Part shown: piece by piece, positions 12,399 to 24,119 of the stretch
How the letters are laid out: every line of letters starts with the position of its first letter
How positions within the stretch are numbered: the stretch's first letter is position 1
Assembly: GCF_026151205.1 (NCBI RefSeq)
Contig: NC_087080.1
Location: 16,343,337 to 16,407,336 of the forward strand
Length of the DNA stretch: 64,000 nucleotides
DNA from: Bolinopsis microptera
Taxonomy: Eukaryota > Ctenophora > Tentaculata > Lobata > Bolinopsidae
Reading direction: 5' to 3'
Position numbers and translations under genes: made by a program
The notes under the pieces: generated by a model
What the model saw: only the letters and a program-made list of their open reading frames with translations
Database searches by the model: none
What the model was told of the DNA's origin: nothing

Positions 12399-13236
12399 TG
12401 AATTATTTATAGATAATGTATTAGATTTTATTAATTAATAAAATTGAATTTGATAAATTATTAATGTTGATGGAAAAATATATTTATTTAAATTATTTTT
12501 TTATTTAGTGCAATGATATTTTGTAAATTATTCTCAACGTGAAAGAACTTTGTCAATATAAACAGTTTAGATTTGAACTTGGAGCCGCAAGGCCAAGGGT
12601 GATTTTCAAAACTTTGAGTTGTTGAAGGGTTTATTTTTTTCTTTCTATATAGGGTCATTGTGACATTATGTGTATACTGTTTGAAAAATTTTATATTTAA
12701 AAAAATTATTCTCAACTTATCTATACAATACTATATTTTAAACTTCACAAAATCCCCTGGCAACGCTGCAAATTTACCGAAAACTGACCCTTCTTCCGGA
12801 CCAATTTTAGCTTGCAAATGGAGTTGGAGCATCGCAATTTTTAGCAGGGTTGTAGAGAAAGGACAGGAATAGGAGATTCATAAAATTTTTATTTAGGCTT
12901 TAGATTTTTTATCGGAAGTGAGGTCAAATTAACGTTAGAATAATTACGCTGTTTCATCACTGTTTGACTGCGTCGTTGCTTAGCAATCTAGAATATTGCA
13001 TGTGCACGAGCAACCACCGATTAACGGCGCTGCGTTTTCATGCTTTATGATATGTCATGACTAGCTCACATTAACGCTCACACTATAACTATCCATAACT
13101 TTGGTTGTGATTGATATTTTTTGATAAAACGTTATAAATATAATTAATCTCCAGAATGCATGTATATTTCCAGTAAATGTAAAGTGTAGGAGTTCATATA
13201 AAATGTCCAAAAAAAAGTAATATCTATTTTATTAAA
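12399..13236. other. LINE 3' tail and AT-rich spacer, no gene seen
   Basis: Sequence after the LINE stop is A/T-rich, with ATTAATTAATAAAATT near 12,430 that may be the LINE tail. Open frames are under 80 codons and unrecognised. Confidence 0.4.
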
Positions 13237-13626
13237 TCAGTTAAACAAAAAATCTAGAACCAACTGTCTATGTACTGCACGCTCCTCCGGCGACAGCTCC
13301 GGTGGAATAAAAACAGTTTTAAAACACTGAGACAGTCTGAGTTCTTTAGCTTTAATCAGTATCTGATGAACGGTGCTAGAGCTTCCAAATGATACTTTGA
13401 CAGCTCTATGTTTTTCAGCAGCTTTATTCCCAATTCGAGCAGCTTCAAAACGTGGCTTCTCTGCCATTTGTTCAAACACATCGCAAATTTGATCACCAAG
13501 TTTCTCTCCTGCATCCTCCTTGAGACCAAAAATCAACACATTTCTGCTGTGATCCTCTTCAGCTACCACATTCTGAACTACTTTCTTAAAGTTCTCTGCA
13601 GTGAAAGTAGAATAATTTGAGATCAT
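13237..13626 (-). pseudogene. LINE ORF1-like fragment (RNA-binding protein type)
   Basis: The 129-residue minus-strand frame contains RNVLIFGLKED, ARIGNKAAEKHRAVKVSF and ELSPEERAVHRQLV. These are the pattern of the ORF1 domain of many invertebrate LINEs: an RRM-like fold beginning with xNVIIFGLxE, then the PVKVxF strand and a SPEERxxHRxL tail. The N-terminal coiled coil or zinc-finger parts and the normal C-terminus are missing, so it is a remnant. The family assignment is from recalled patterns. Confidence 0.7.
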
Positions 13627-13632
13627 AAATGA

Positions 13633-13733
13633 GATAAGAGCCTTTTCCTTTTTGCATCAAACAGGATCAATAGAAATTTACCCAAGAAAACATATCAACT
13701 ATACGACTCATAAATAATAATCCAATCCGGAAT
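13633..13733. repeat. Dispersed repeat, second copy at 23,718-23,816
   Basis: About 100 bp beginning GATAAGAGCCTTTTCC and ending near AATCCGGA is shared with 23,718-23,816 at roughly 90% identity by eye, in the same orientation. It includes the ATTTACCCAAGAAAAC motif that forms one arm of the inverted-repeat element at 23,643-23,776. Confidence 0.75.
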
Positions 13734-14042
13734 TTACATGAACTTATTCTGTTCAGAGAAACTTTTGGAACGGTGAAATCATTTATTGCAGCAAAAAATT
13801 GAAAATCGCAGAACAAAAACTAAATTTCTTTGAACTAATTTATTTTAATGTTTATTTATTCTGCTAAGTTTAACAAGGTTTTTATATCATTTATCAAGTA
13901 ATTATATCTTTTGTAAATCAGTCATTAGAACTGGCACAGGATCCAAACAATCAATCAGTTTTGTAGTTAGAAATAGATTTAAATTGTTTTCACACATTTT
14001 CATCTAAATATTTTAGGGAAGCAAATAGTGGTTGAAAATGTG

Positions 14043-16946
14043 ATGCCTCCATACCAGCATCCATATTCAAAAAATTTGCTAAATGATCCAATGAAGAATG
14101 GATGTCACCTTGAAAGAATAAAATCTGGAAAACGAGTAAGATGAAATTTTGTTTGTAAGATTTATATGAAGTGGAAATTAGCACCACTTTGGTTCTTGTC
14201 CGTAGACAGGAGCTAGACAACAACAGCAGTCAATAATAAACAATGATAAATAGCTGCTGTTACTTTTAGGGAACGAGCAACCACAAGCATTGGTATTTTT
14301 AATTGCTGGGAGTCGCCTTCAATTTGAGCATCACGGCTTACTAATCTTAGTAAAAGGCTGATTAGTGCCGGAACGTCGATTTGTTTTATTTAGTTTTCAC
14401 CAGTTATTTACCTTGTTTCACTTTTTTACCAATACTTAGGTATAAAATACACAATAATTATTCATAGTCTGTTATTTATCCATCCATTCAAGTTAAAAAT
14501 GGGTTACATGTATCTTTGGATTCGATTAATCATACAGTATTGATAAATTACATATATATTGGTATTGTCCTTAATGATGTTTTTTTTTCAGAACGGCAGC
14601 ATTTCAACTACATCAAGCCAAGTCTCCAAGAAGTCATGTACTTACACAGACCCACTTCAACGGTTTGCTTCATTCCTTAAGAACAGAAAGTGCAAGGATA
14701 TAATTATAATGGCTGGTGCAGGCATCTCTACTGCCAGTGGAATACCAGACTTCAGGTCTCCTGGCACCGGACTTTACTACAATACCAAGAAGTATAACGT
14801 TTCTAATCCTACTGATGTTTTTGACTTGAAATATTTCAACCGAAATCCCAACCCTTTTTTAGATATTATCCGTGATTTTATTAGGAGTGAAAAACAGCCC
14901 AACTCTATTCATAAATTCTGTAAAACGTTGGAGTCACATGGAGTGCTGTTGCGAATGTACACACAAAATATTGATGGCTTGGAAAAGAAATGTGGTATAT
15001 CCTCCACTAAGCTAGTTGAGGCTCACGGCACTCTGGAGTCAGCTTCTTGCTGTAAGTGTTTTGCTCCTCACTCTCCATCTTGGACTGAAAAGATGATTTT
15101 AGCACACAAAGTGCCATCATGTCGAAGAAAGAGTTGCTCTGGATATGTTAAACCGGATGTCGTCATGTTTGGTGAAGAACTTCCTAAAAAGTTTTATCTT
15201 TACCCGAAAGATTTTCAAAAATGTGATCTTTTGATTATCATGGGAACATCATTGAATGTTGAACCTTTCTCGGAATTGGTTGATGCTGTACCCAGAAAAT
15301 GTCCCAGAGTTCTACTCAACAGGGATGCTGTTGGACCATTTGCTGATTCACGTCGGAAAAATGACATCTTCGTCCCTGGAGATATATTGGAGTCATTGAA
15401 ACAAGTCATTAAATTGGCAGGGTGGAATAAAACTAAAAACTCGGATGACGATTGTAGTTCTTCAGAGAGCAGTGCTTCGGAGACAGAAAGCAAAACTTGG
15501 GCAAGCACAAGAAACTTCCGTGAGATGGCCACGGAGAAGAACTACAAACCGCCTGAGTCTGTGTGTTTACCAAACAGCGTCATCAGAAAATCTTCTCAGC
15601 ACCAACTTGTAAACAAGATGTCCCTTTTATCTGTTGAAAGTACCAAAACTGCGAAGACTATATCTCGTCGATCTGTTTCTGCTCCAATTCCAAAGACTGA
15701 GCTAAAAGCCTCTGAGCAGACCATCCCTACTGAGATTTCGGGTAATAGTACTGATAGTCTGTCTCCTTTGTCAGGGTGTAGTGAGAAGAGTGTTGGCACA
15801 TCTGTATCTAACGAGAACAGTTATAACAAATATTGCGATGAAAGTGATAATAATATAACGGTGGAAACAACGATGAGCAGCAGGGGACAGCAGAAATCGG
15901 ATGAAGTTCCTTTCAGCTGTATATCAGGGTGTACTACAGGCTTAAGTGATTCACCCAAAACCTTAGAATGGGCATCAACCACTGTGCAAAGGGATCCTCC
16001 ACATTCCTCACTAAATCCTAATTTACCACAACAATCTAACCAAGGTACAGAGTTAAAAGCTTCGAACTGTCTCATTAGCCCTGTTATTCAGTTGAATGGT
16101 GATACCACATCAGTTTCTTTAAAGGAAAAAAATGCTGAAGTGAAAGAACCGTTAGGGTGTACTGACGACAATGCTAAAGAAGATCCGTCATTCATGACAA
16201 TGAACGTGTTGCCAAACCACGCTAAAATAAACCACAATAACTCCTCTAGTACTAGGGTAAATAACCTCTCAGAGAGGAGGTCTGCTCCTCCAGACACACA
16301 GCCGGATTTAAGGTATCCTTTCAGCAGTGCTGTACAGAGAGTTAACAGAAAACCAGTTCAAGCAAAGCCTCTTTATAACCAAAGGAGATTTGTCCAGTTG
16401 AAGGAGTCTAATAACAAATTTACGAGAACCTCTAGTAAAGCTAATGGAATAACTCGAAGAAAAGCATCTAAAACTCAGATTGCCAAAAGCGTTAAAAAGA
16501 GTACTGGTGGGCATGAGGAGCACCAGTCGTACAGTGACCTTCTATACTCGGAAACATCTGACATATTTAAAAAGGAGTTCAATGTTTTCCTGACCAGTGA
16601 AAAAGCAGAAACCATCAAGTCTCTTTGCTCCAACACTAAACCCTCTACTCGCCACAAACAAAAATCAGGCCGGAGAAATGACACTGTAGTATCACCTTTT
16701 AGTTCGTACAAAAAATCGAACGAAGCTGTTCAGTCAAAGTTGCAGAAAGAAACTGTACCATCTACCGTTAGTCCATGGAAACTATCTACCGGCACACAAA
16801 ACAGAAGGCAATTGAAGGAAATTTCAGGTTTAAGGAAAGAAGACTCTGGAAAAATGCCCAAGAAACAAATAGTGCTTCACTCCAGACCTTTCCTAAAATT
16901 CAAAAGGACTGATCGAGATGCTTTTCAGTGGAAGGAGAGGCGATGA
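14043..16946 (+). CDS. Class I sirtuin (SIRT2/SIRT3-like NAD-dependent deacylase) with a long disordered tail
   Basis: Sirtuins remove acyl groups from lysines using NAD+. Two exons are proposed: 14043-14135 (31 codons from an ATG; acceptor-like AG just before 14017, donor CGA|GTAAGA) and 14592-16946 (after a polypyrimidine tract and CAG). Both junctions are phase 0, giving 815 residues. Visible motifs are GAGISTASGIPDFRSP (from about residue 73), YTQNIDGLE (154-162), catalytic His in VEAHGT (H176), zinc cysteines C184, C187, C208 and C213, VKPDVVMFGE, GTSLNVEPF and LLNRDAVGP. The second zinc pair is CxxxxC rather than the usual CxxC. The catalytic core ends near residue 305. The remaining ~500 residues are Ser/Thr/Lys-rich without a known domain and include RSVSAP (391-396), a mode-1 14-3-3 consensus. 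The core looks closest to SIRT3. No clear mitochondrial presequence is seen, and an upstream exon is possible. Confidence 0.9.
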
Positions 16947-17104
16947 TTTGGGAAGTTGAAAGCGTAAAATTTATAGTTTTGTACATTTCGTAGTATTTAA
17001 GTATTTTGTAAACTTTTGATATTATGTTGCTATATGTTACTAGTGTTGCTAGATGATTGACATGATTAAGCTCTTCAGCTCAAACAGAATGTGATCAATA
17101 GAGT

Positions 17105-17110
17105 AATAAA
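17105..17110 (+). promoter_or_regulatory. Candidate polyadenylation signal of the sirtuin gene
   Basis: An AATAAA lies about 160 bp after the sirtuin stop codon, in AT-rich sequence. The assignment rests on position and motif only. Confidence 0.5.
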
Positions 17111-17227
17111 CTCAAAATATTATTAACATTAACCGATAATTAATAATTATCTCATGATTTGACTGCTTAAAGCTTACCTTATTTCCTTTGACCGTGTTGA
17201 GATCGGAATTATGATAATTACTAACGT

Positions 17228-17420
17228 GTCTAGTGTCTACTGTATTGTCTACTGTATTGTCTACTGTATTGTCTACTGTATTGTCTACTGTATTGTCTAC
17301 TGTATTGTCTACTGTATTGTCTACTGTATTGTCTACTGTATTGTCTACTGTATTGTCTACTGTATTGTCTACTGTATTGTCTACTGTATTGTCTACTGTA
17401 TTGTCTACTGTATTGTCTAC
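17228..17420. repeat. 12-bp minisatellite, unit ACTGTATTGTCT, about 16 copies
   Basis: Perfect or near-perfect 12-bp tandem copies run directly into the related array that follows. The period is a multiple of three, so frames stay open on both strands. Confidence 0.95.
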
Positions 17421-18932
17421 TAACTTGTTTACTAACTTGTCTACTAACTTTTCTACCAACTTGTCTACTAACTTGTCTACTAATTTGTCTTCTAACTTGT
17501 CTACTAAATTGTCTACTAACTTGTCTTCTAACTTGTCTACTAACTTGTATCCTAACTTGTCTTCTAATTTGTCTTCTAACTTGTCTACTAACTTGTCTAC
17601 TAACTTGTCCACTAACTTGTCCACTAACTTGTCTACTAACTTGTCTACTAACTTGTCTACTACCTTGTCTACTAACTTGTCTACTAACTTGTCTTTTAAC
17701 TTGTCTTCTAACTTGTCTACTAACTTGTCTTCTAACTCGTCTACTAATTTGTCTTCTAACTTGTCTACTAACTTGTCTACTAACTTGTCTTCTAACTTGT
17801 CTTCTAACTTGTCTACTAACTTGTCTACTAACTTGTCTACTAACTTGTCTTCAAACTTGTCTACTAACTTGTCTACTAACTTGTCTACTAACTTGTCTTC
17901 TAACTTGTCTATTATCTTGTCTTCTAACTTGTCTTCTAACTTGTCTTCTAACTTGTCCACTAACTTGTCCACTAACTTGTTTACAAACTTGTCTACCTAG
18001 CTACTAACTTGTCTTCTAACTTGTCTATTAACTTGTCTTCTAACTTGTCTTCAAACTTGTCTTCTAACTTGTCCACTAACTTGTCCACTAACTTGTTTAC
18101 AAACTTGTCTACTAACTTGTCTTCCAACTTGTCTACTAACTTGTTTACAAACTTGTCTACTAACTTGTATCCTAACTTGTCTACAAACTTGTCTACTAAC
18201 TTGTCTTCTAACTTGTCTTCTAACTTGTCTACTAACTTGTCTTCAAACTTGTCTACTAACTTGTCTTCTAACTTGTCTACTAACTTGTCTTCTAACTTGT
18301 CTTCTAACTTGTCTACTAACTTGTTTACAAACTTGTCTACTAACTTGTCTTCTAACTTGTCTTCTAACTTGTTTTCTAACTTGTCTACTAACTTGTCTAC
18401 TAACTTGTCTACTAACTTATCTACTAACTTGTCTACTAACTTGTCTACTAACTTGTCTTCTAACTTGTCTTCTAACTTGTCTACTAACTTGTCTTCTAAC
18501 TTGTCTACTAACTTGTTTACAAACTTGTCTACTAACTTGTCTACTAACTTGTCTACTAACTTGTCTTCTAACTTGTCTTCTAACTTTTCCACTAACTTGT
18601 CTTCTAACTTGTCTACTAACTTGTCTTCTAACTTGTCTTCAAACTTGTCTACTAACTTGTCTACTAACTTGTCTTCTAACTTGTCTACTAACTTGTCTAC
18701 TAACTTGTCTTCTAACTTGTCTACTAACTTGTCTTCTAACTTGTCTACTAACTTGTCTTCTAACTTGTCTATTAACTTGTCTTCTAACTTGTCTTCTAAC
18801 TTGTCTTCTAACTTGTCTTCTAACTTGTCTACTAACTTGTTTACAAACTTGTCTACTAACTTGTCTACTAACTTGTCTACTAACTTGTCTTCTAAATTTT
18901 CCACTAACTTGTCTTCTAACTTGTCTACAAGT
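17421..18932. repeat. 12-bp minisatellite, unit ACTAACTTGTCT, about 125 copies
   Basis: The unit varies mainly at a few positions (TCTACT, TCTTCT, TTTACA). Longer blocks recur; for example the run around 17,885-17,990 is repeated at about 18,008-18,110. This implies higher-order duplication. Frames are open for hundreds of codons on both strands (plus STNL/SSNL, minus VDKL/EDKL), broken once near 17,994-18,001. With a 12-bp period and no stop in the unit this is expected, so I do not call a gene. Confidence 0.95.
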
Positions 18933-19518
18933 TTATTATCCTTTAATCAATATTTTAAATGGGTTAGTCCTATTCAGCAAGCATGTTACTGCACGACTCT
19001 TATGATATGCTTGATATCTAAATAAACCTACTGCGCACAGTTGTTTGGCTCTACTTACGTTGGAGCAAATACGAATTATTATTACGGAGTGAATCTAACC
19101 AAAATCCTTAGGGAAATAAGATTCATTAAAAATGTGGTTTTGCTTACTTTATTGTTATCTAACATGAATCACTTTGAAATAATGCGTAAATCTCGAATTA
19201 TCATTATCATCAATATGAATGAAGACTTAGCTTAATCAGATTTTAATGAGATGATGTAAATTAATTGTCGTGCTCTATAAACTATAAACTATAAACTATA
19301 GAGTTTACCGGTTATAATTATAAAACGTAATATGATGGATTCCAATATCATTGTCTTATATTGTTGTATTACTGTTTTCGTATAAGCCTACAGTTTATCA
19401 TCATAATGTTCCAGTGTGTATTAGTTTGTACACCTCATTAATAATGTTGGTTTGGTCCAAATAATCTCACCCTTTAATTAGTCTTTTGAAAATTCATGTA
19501 GTATAGCTAGATTTTCCA
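18933..19518. other. AT-rich spacer, no gene seen
   Basis: Short open frames only. The heptanucleotide ACTATAA is repeated around 19,270-19,300. Confidence 0.4.
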
Positions 19519-20107
19519 AGTCCTACTCTGCGGAGTCCTACTCTGCGGAGTCCTACTCTGCGGAGTCCTACTCTGCGGAGTCCTACTCTGCGGAGTCCTA
19601 CTCTGTGGAGTCCTACTCTGCGGAGTCCTACTCTGCGGAGTCCTACTCTGCGGAGTGCCACTCTGCGGAGTGCCACTCTGCGGAGTCCTACTCTGCGGAG
19701 TCCTACTCTGCGGAGTCCTACTCTGCGGAGTCCTACTCTGCGGAGTCCTACTCTGCGGAGTCCTACTCTGTGGAGTCCTACTCTGCGGAGTCCTACTCTG
19801 CGGAGTCCTACTCTGCGGAGTCCTACTCTGCGGAGTCCTACTCTGCGGAGTGCCACTCTGCGGAGTGCCACTCTGCGGAGTCCTACTCTGCGGAGTCCTA
19901 CTCTGCGGAGTCCTACTCTGCGGAGTCCTACTCTGCGGAGTCCTACTCTGCGGAGTCCTACTCTGTGGAGTCCTACTCTGCGGAGTCCTACTCTGCGGAG
20001 TCCTACTCTGCGGAGTCCTACTCTGCGGAGTCCTACTCTGCGGAGTCCTACTCTGCGGAGTCCTACTCTGCGGAGTCCTACTCTGTGGAGTCCTACTCTG
20101 TGGAGTC
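19519..20107. repeat. 15-bp minisatellite, unit AGTCCTACTCTGCGG, about 39 copies
   Basis: Rare variants mark a 195-bp (13-unit) duplication inside the array. The paired GTGCCACTCTGCGG variants at about 19,655/19,670 recur at 19,850/19,865, and a TGTGG variant at 19,769 recurs at 19,964. Several frames are open on both strands, giving pentapeptide repeats (AESYS, LLCGV, RRVGL) that are products of the period. Confidence 0.95.
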
Positions 20108-21221
20108 CTGGTATGTAGATTTAAATATCGGGCGAAATTATGTCAAAAAATGTAAAAAATGACGGTGCCAATTTGAGGTAGGCCTGTTAAGTGTTATTTG
20201 GTTATGCCATTTTATTTGATAAAAATATCCACATTACGTGACTCAGTACAAGTACACCATATTACAAGTACTACTACTTACATTTAATGAAATGTAACAT
20301 TGATCACTCTCACAATCCTACCCAATATTCGGAGATGAAGTTTGAATAATATTGACATGTTATAGAATATAGTGTGTATAAATACTGTTACTATGCTCCA
20401 CAGCTACCTTGTGAAGATGTCACACTAAGAGTGATCAAATTAGGCTGTAAGTTGGAGAGCTGCGAGGGGCCGTGCAGCTGGCTTATTGTTGTATCAGAGA
20501 GAGAGCATGACATGCACTTATATTGCACTTCAGCACTGCAGATTCTTACTTACAAAAAAGAGCGGTCAAGTGTTTTACTTGTCGCTGTCAGATGCAATGC
20601 GGAGTTAAGATTTGCTGTGGAAAGTACTTCTTGACAATCTCATAAATAATATATATATATATATATATATAGAGAAATTGCATGCTTTGTCGATTAAATG
20701 AAAGTAAGATTTGACATTATTATTAATGAATGAATTACTGAGTTATTGCAACAACACACATTGTAATCAATAAATGAGTCTGTAATGACCGTATAACGTA
20801 TAATGTAGCTTTACAAACCCAGGCGACTGGTTTATAATCTATGTTAATGTAGATTGTAGGCTTACTATTATATACAAAAAGAGACGAAATATATATATAT
20901 ATAATATATTTTTCGTTAAATGGTGCCCCCAGGTTAATTCCGCCACAGTTTTAATAAATATGTTCAAGTATGAGGTATGCTGAGTAGTCTAGCATTATTT
21001 GATTACCTAGAAGTGTTGGGAATTGTTAACATATTACATAGTTGTAAGCTAATAAACTGAAGGCAGAAACAAATTTGCTTCACATACTCTTGAAGATATG
21101 TGAACATGTTTGAAATTGAGCAAATATTGATATTATATATTTGCTTAAAGACCCTATATTACGTACTATGGACCAATCAACACTTTTATAACCATCAGTA
21201 ACAAAAATTATTATGTGGTAG
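20108..21221. other. Spacer with AT dinucleotide tracts, no gene seen
   Basis: Alternating TA tracts lie at about 20,649-20,671 and 20,890-20,908. An 86-codon frame at 20,374 has no recognisable domain and no splice context that I trust. Confidence 0.4.
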
Positions 21222-22687
21222 TACGGGTATCGGCCTTACAAAATGACACGAAAAAGGAGATGGCTCTGAAATGCACAAAAATGAGTTTTGTTCATGTTTT
21301 ATTATCCAGATAGGTAGTTCAACAGGTATATTTTTCTTCCCGGGGGTTGATTTGATTGAAAAACCGTAAATTTTGCGATAAAAATTGTCATCTTTGAAAA
21401 CTTCCAAAAAAACAAGCCTTACAAAATGATAATTTCGTCACGGCTGTCATTTTTTAACAGCAGCCTATAGAAATTTGATTTCACCTAGGACAGTTAGATA
21501 AATATAATAGATTGAAGATTAGAATAGCTTTTACTGGAAAAAGGATGATTAAAAAAAGTTGGGCAATTTCGCGTGAGATAGTGCCTTACAAAATGACAAC
21601 TCAAAACGGCATCACTTTAAATCCGATTTGGGAAAAAGTTTCATTATTCTTTCACGTGTCTTACTGTTAGATATATATTTTGTTTATATTATACCAGTTC
21701 TGTTTTTACCAGAATATATTAAAAAAGGAACATTTTTTATACTTTGAAAAAATTTTAAAAATGTCATTTTGTGAGGCGTAAAAATCATTTTTTGTTTTCA
21801 TACTTGAACACAGTATTTGGTTATATTTGATATTTTCTATGACTGGATAGATCACTTTTCAGTGTTTAGTTAACGTTTGACATGTTTTAGGAGTTGTTAT
21901 TACTCGCTGCTTTCACAAAATAGAAGCTTTATTTCGTTGAGTTTTGAGATCAGAGTTTGAAATCAAAGAGTTTGAAATCAAAGTTTTGATATCAGAACTG
22001 CACTTTTTTAATGCTACTTGATTGTTAACTGTCAGATTATGATTATTTTTAACTCCTTCTTGTATTGACTGTTTCTGATCCATTTTAGATGATGAAAGTA
22101 ATCCAATCTGAAACATTGTCATTTTGTAAGGCTTTTCGGTGTCATTTTGTGAGGCATTTTGATCAAAATTGATGATCAAACAAACACATTTAGGCTCATC
22201 ATAAGCTTACTGGCTTTAAGAATACCAATAATTAGGCAAGGGGCATCCAATATATATATGCCATCTTTGTATCATAAAATAAAACTGTCATTTTGTGAGG
22301 CATAACACTGTCATTTTGTGAGGCTAGGTCATTTTTTTGTCATTTCTTCTACCAAAGTCACTAAATCAGTTCTTTTATTTGACCAAAGTAGTCTTTGATT
22401 GACATAAGTCATGGTAGTACCTGGTTTCCTGGGGTTAAATTCTAAACTTTGGTCTCCATTCTGGGTAACAGTTAGGCGGGGCAATGACTGAACAGCAAAA
22501 ACGTCCATATTTATGTAAGAAATATAGATTCTATGTCATTATCATTCCTTGGGAAGTGTTAATTAATGCTTTTTCTTTCATAGAGTTAAAGGAATAGGGT
22601 TCAATGTATAGGGAACCTAAGCTACAGCATCGTCTATGTGGGCTGTCATTTTGTGAGGCCTGTCATTTTGTAAGGCCGATACCCGTA
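21222..22687. mobile_element. Non-autonomous TIR transposon with multiple internal end motifs (1,466 bp)
   Basis: The ends 21222-21248 and 22661-22687 are perfect 27-nt inverted repeats containing ACGGGTATCGGCCTTAC. The outermost bases are TA on both sides, which could be a TA target duplication as in Tc1/mariner-type elements. The core GCCTTACAAAATGACA is repeated about ten times. The three copies in the left part (near 21,232, 21,414, 21,583) point right and the seven in the right part (near 21,763, 22,118, 22,139, 22,289, 22,308, 22,644, 22,661) point left. No transposase frame is present. Iterated subterminal motifs are typical transposase-binding sites; that role is inference. Confidence 0.85.
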
Positions 22688-23642
22688 ATATGGAGTTAAA
22701 ATTGTCACATTTTTAGTGATTTAGCAAAATTATCACTTTTGTGACAATGTTTACATCAACTGTATCGTACTTATATCATATATATAGAGTTTTCCCGCAT
22801 TTCAAACCAAAATCAGACATAAATTATTTCGGAAATACACCCAAAATTCCATATAATGTGACAGAATTAACCTCATATTTCCTAAGTGACTGTTTTAATT
22901 AAAATTTCAAAAACGTACTTTTGGATAATGATCGGTAGAAAAACCATCAAATAATGAGTTGAGAACACTTCACAGAAAAGAGTATTGTGACAAAGTTAAC
23001 CAAATGTTGCCTTATAACAGTTGGATCCGTGCCCTTTAACCAATACTGTATAATTTTTAGATACTAGACCTAATCTACTATATTTCAATTCAAGGAATGC
23101 TAATTGGGCTAACAAAGTCACAAGAATGTGAAATTTTAAACATTATAGCGCCTAACAACAACAAATTTCTTTCTGAGCGGTGCATATTTGAGTATGGGTC
23201 ACGTGGCTAATATTCAGAACTGCATGATCGGTTAATAGATGCCAAAATTATGCCACTTATGTCAAAAACGCTATTTTTGTTTGCCAATATCCTCAACTTC
23301 ATTTATGAAGATGTCTATATGTATATACTACTGATCTGCTAACCGGCAAGTATGCAGTACTTACAAGCTAGTTTTAAAATGTGCAGAGAATATATATTCT
23401 TTAATAAATTTTGTTAAGTTGTTAAAAACGTGCATAATATTTGGTTACAATTTAAACAGAAGCATATGTACTCAAAAAGTTTGCGGTTAGTTCAATAAAT
23501 CAGAAATCTTAGTGCTGATGTGATACTCGTTAAACCGCCACATTAATATTTTGAGAGTTGATGGAAATTGTATAGCTATTGAAGTACTATCGGAGCTATT
23601 GAACATTTTAAACTCATTTAAACAGAACTTAATCACTTGCTT
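22688..23642. other. AT-rich spacer, no gene seen
   Basis: An imperfect hairpin lies at about 22,700-22,750 (ATTGTCAC with GTGACAAT, inner GTGAT with ATCAC). Otherwise no supported feature. The unseen 5' exons of the coiled-coil gene could lie here or further upstream. Confidence 0.35.
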
Positions 23643-23776
23643 GTTTTCTTGGGTAAATTTCTATTGAGATCATGAATACGATGTTGTCACATTGAAACGT
23701 TGAATAATTCCTTTCCTGATAAGAGCCTTTTCCTTGTCGCATCAAACGGAATCAATAGAAATTTACCCAAGAAAAC
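23643..23776. mobile_element. 134-bp inverted-repeat element (MITE-like)
   Basis: Positions 23643-23667 and 23752-23776 are perfect 25-nt reverse complements (GTTTTCTTGGGTAAATTT and onward). Its right part belongs to the dispersed repeat shared with 13,633-13,733, where the left arm is absent, so that copy is truncated. Confidence 0.75.
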
Positions 23777-24119
23777 ATTTTAACTATGCGACTCATAAAT
23801 AATATTCCATTCCGGATTTTATATTAATCACTTGCGTCATACAACTTAACAAAATAGCCAAATAGTGGTATTTGAACAATGTGCGTCAGAAGGTTTGAAC
23901 TAGCATAATATATGATATTATATGATATTATATGATTTGGACCGAGGTGCTACAAATTAAATGCGAACAATTTGTGACCTCGTCGTAACTTTTCTGATAA
24001 ACTTCCTCACATACATAACAGGTGTGATTGTGATGATCCAATACTACTTTCCAATTTGATCCAAATTAACTTGAAACTGGCACTAGATGGTCCTGGGTGC
24101 ACGGTCTCCCTCTTTGCAG

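Noticed and set aside
17112..18904. Long minus-strand open frames of DKLVDKLEDKL repeats
   Set aside because: A 12-bp tandem repeat without stops gives open frames on both strands. There is no unique sequence, start context or splice structure to support a gene.
19494..20162. Open frames over the 15-bp array (AESYS, LLCGV, RRVGL pentapeptides)
   Set aside because: Several frames are open at once, as expected from the 15-bp period; none has non-repeat coding sequence.
20374..20634. 86-codon plus-strand frame as a possible exon
   Set aside because: No recognisable domain, no homology I can name, and no good acceptor/donor pair linking it to the exon at 24,120.
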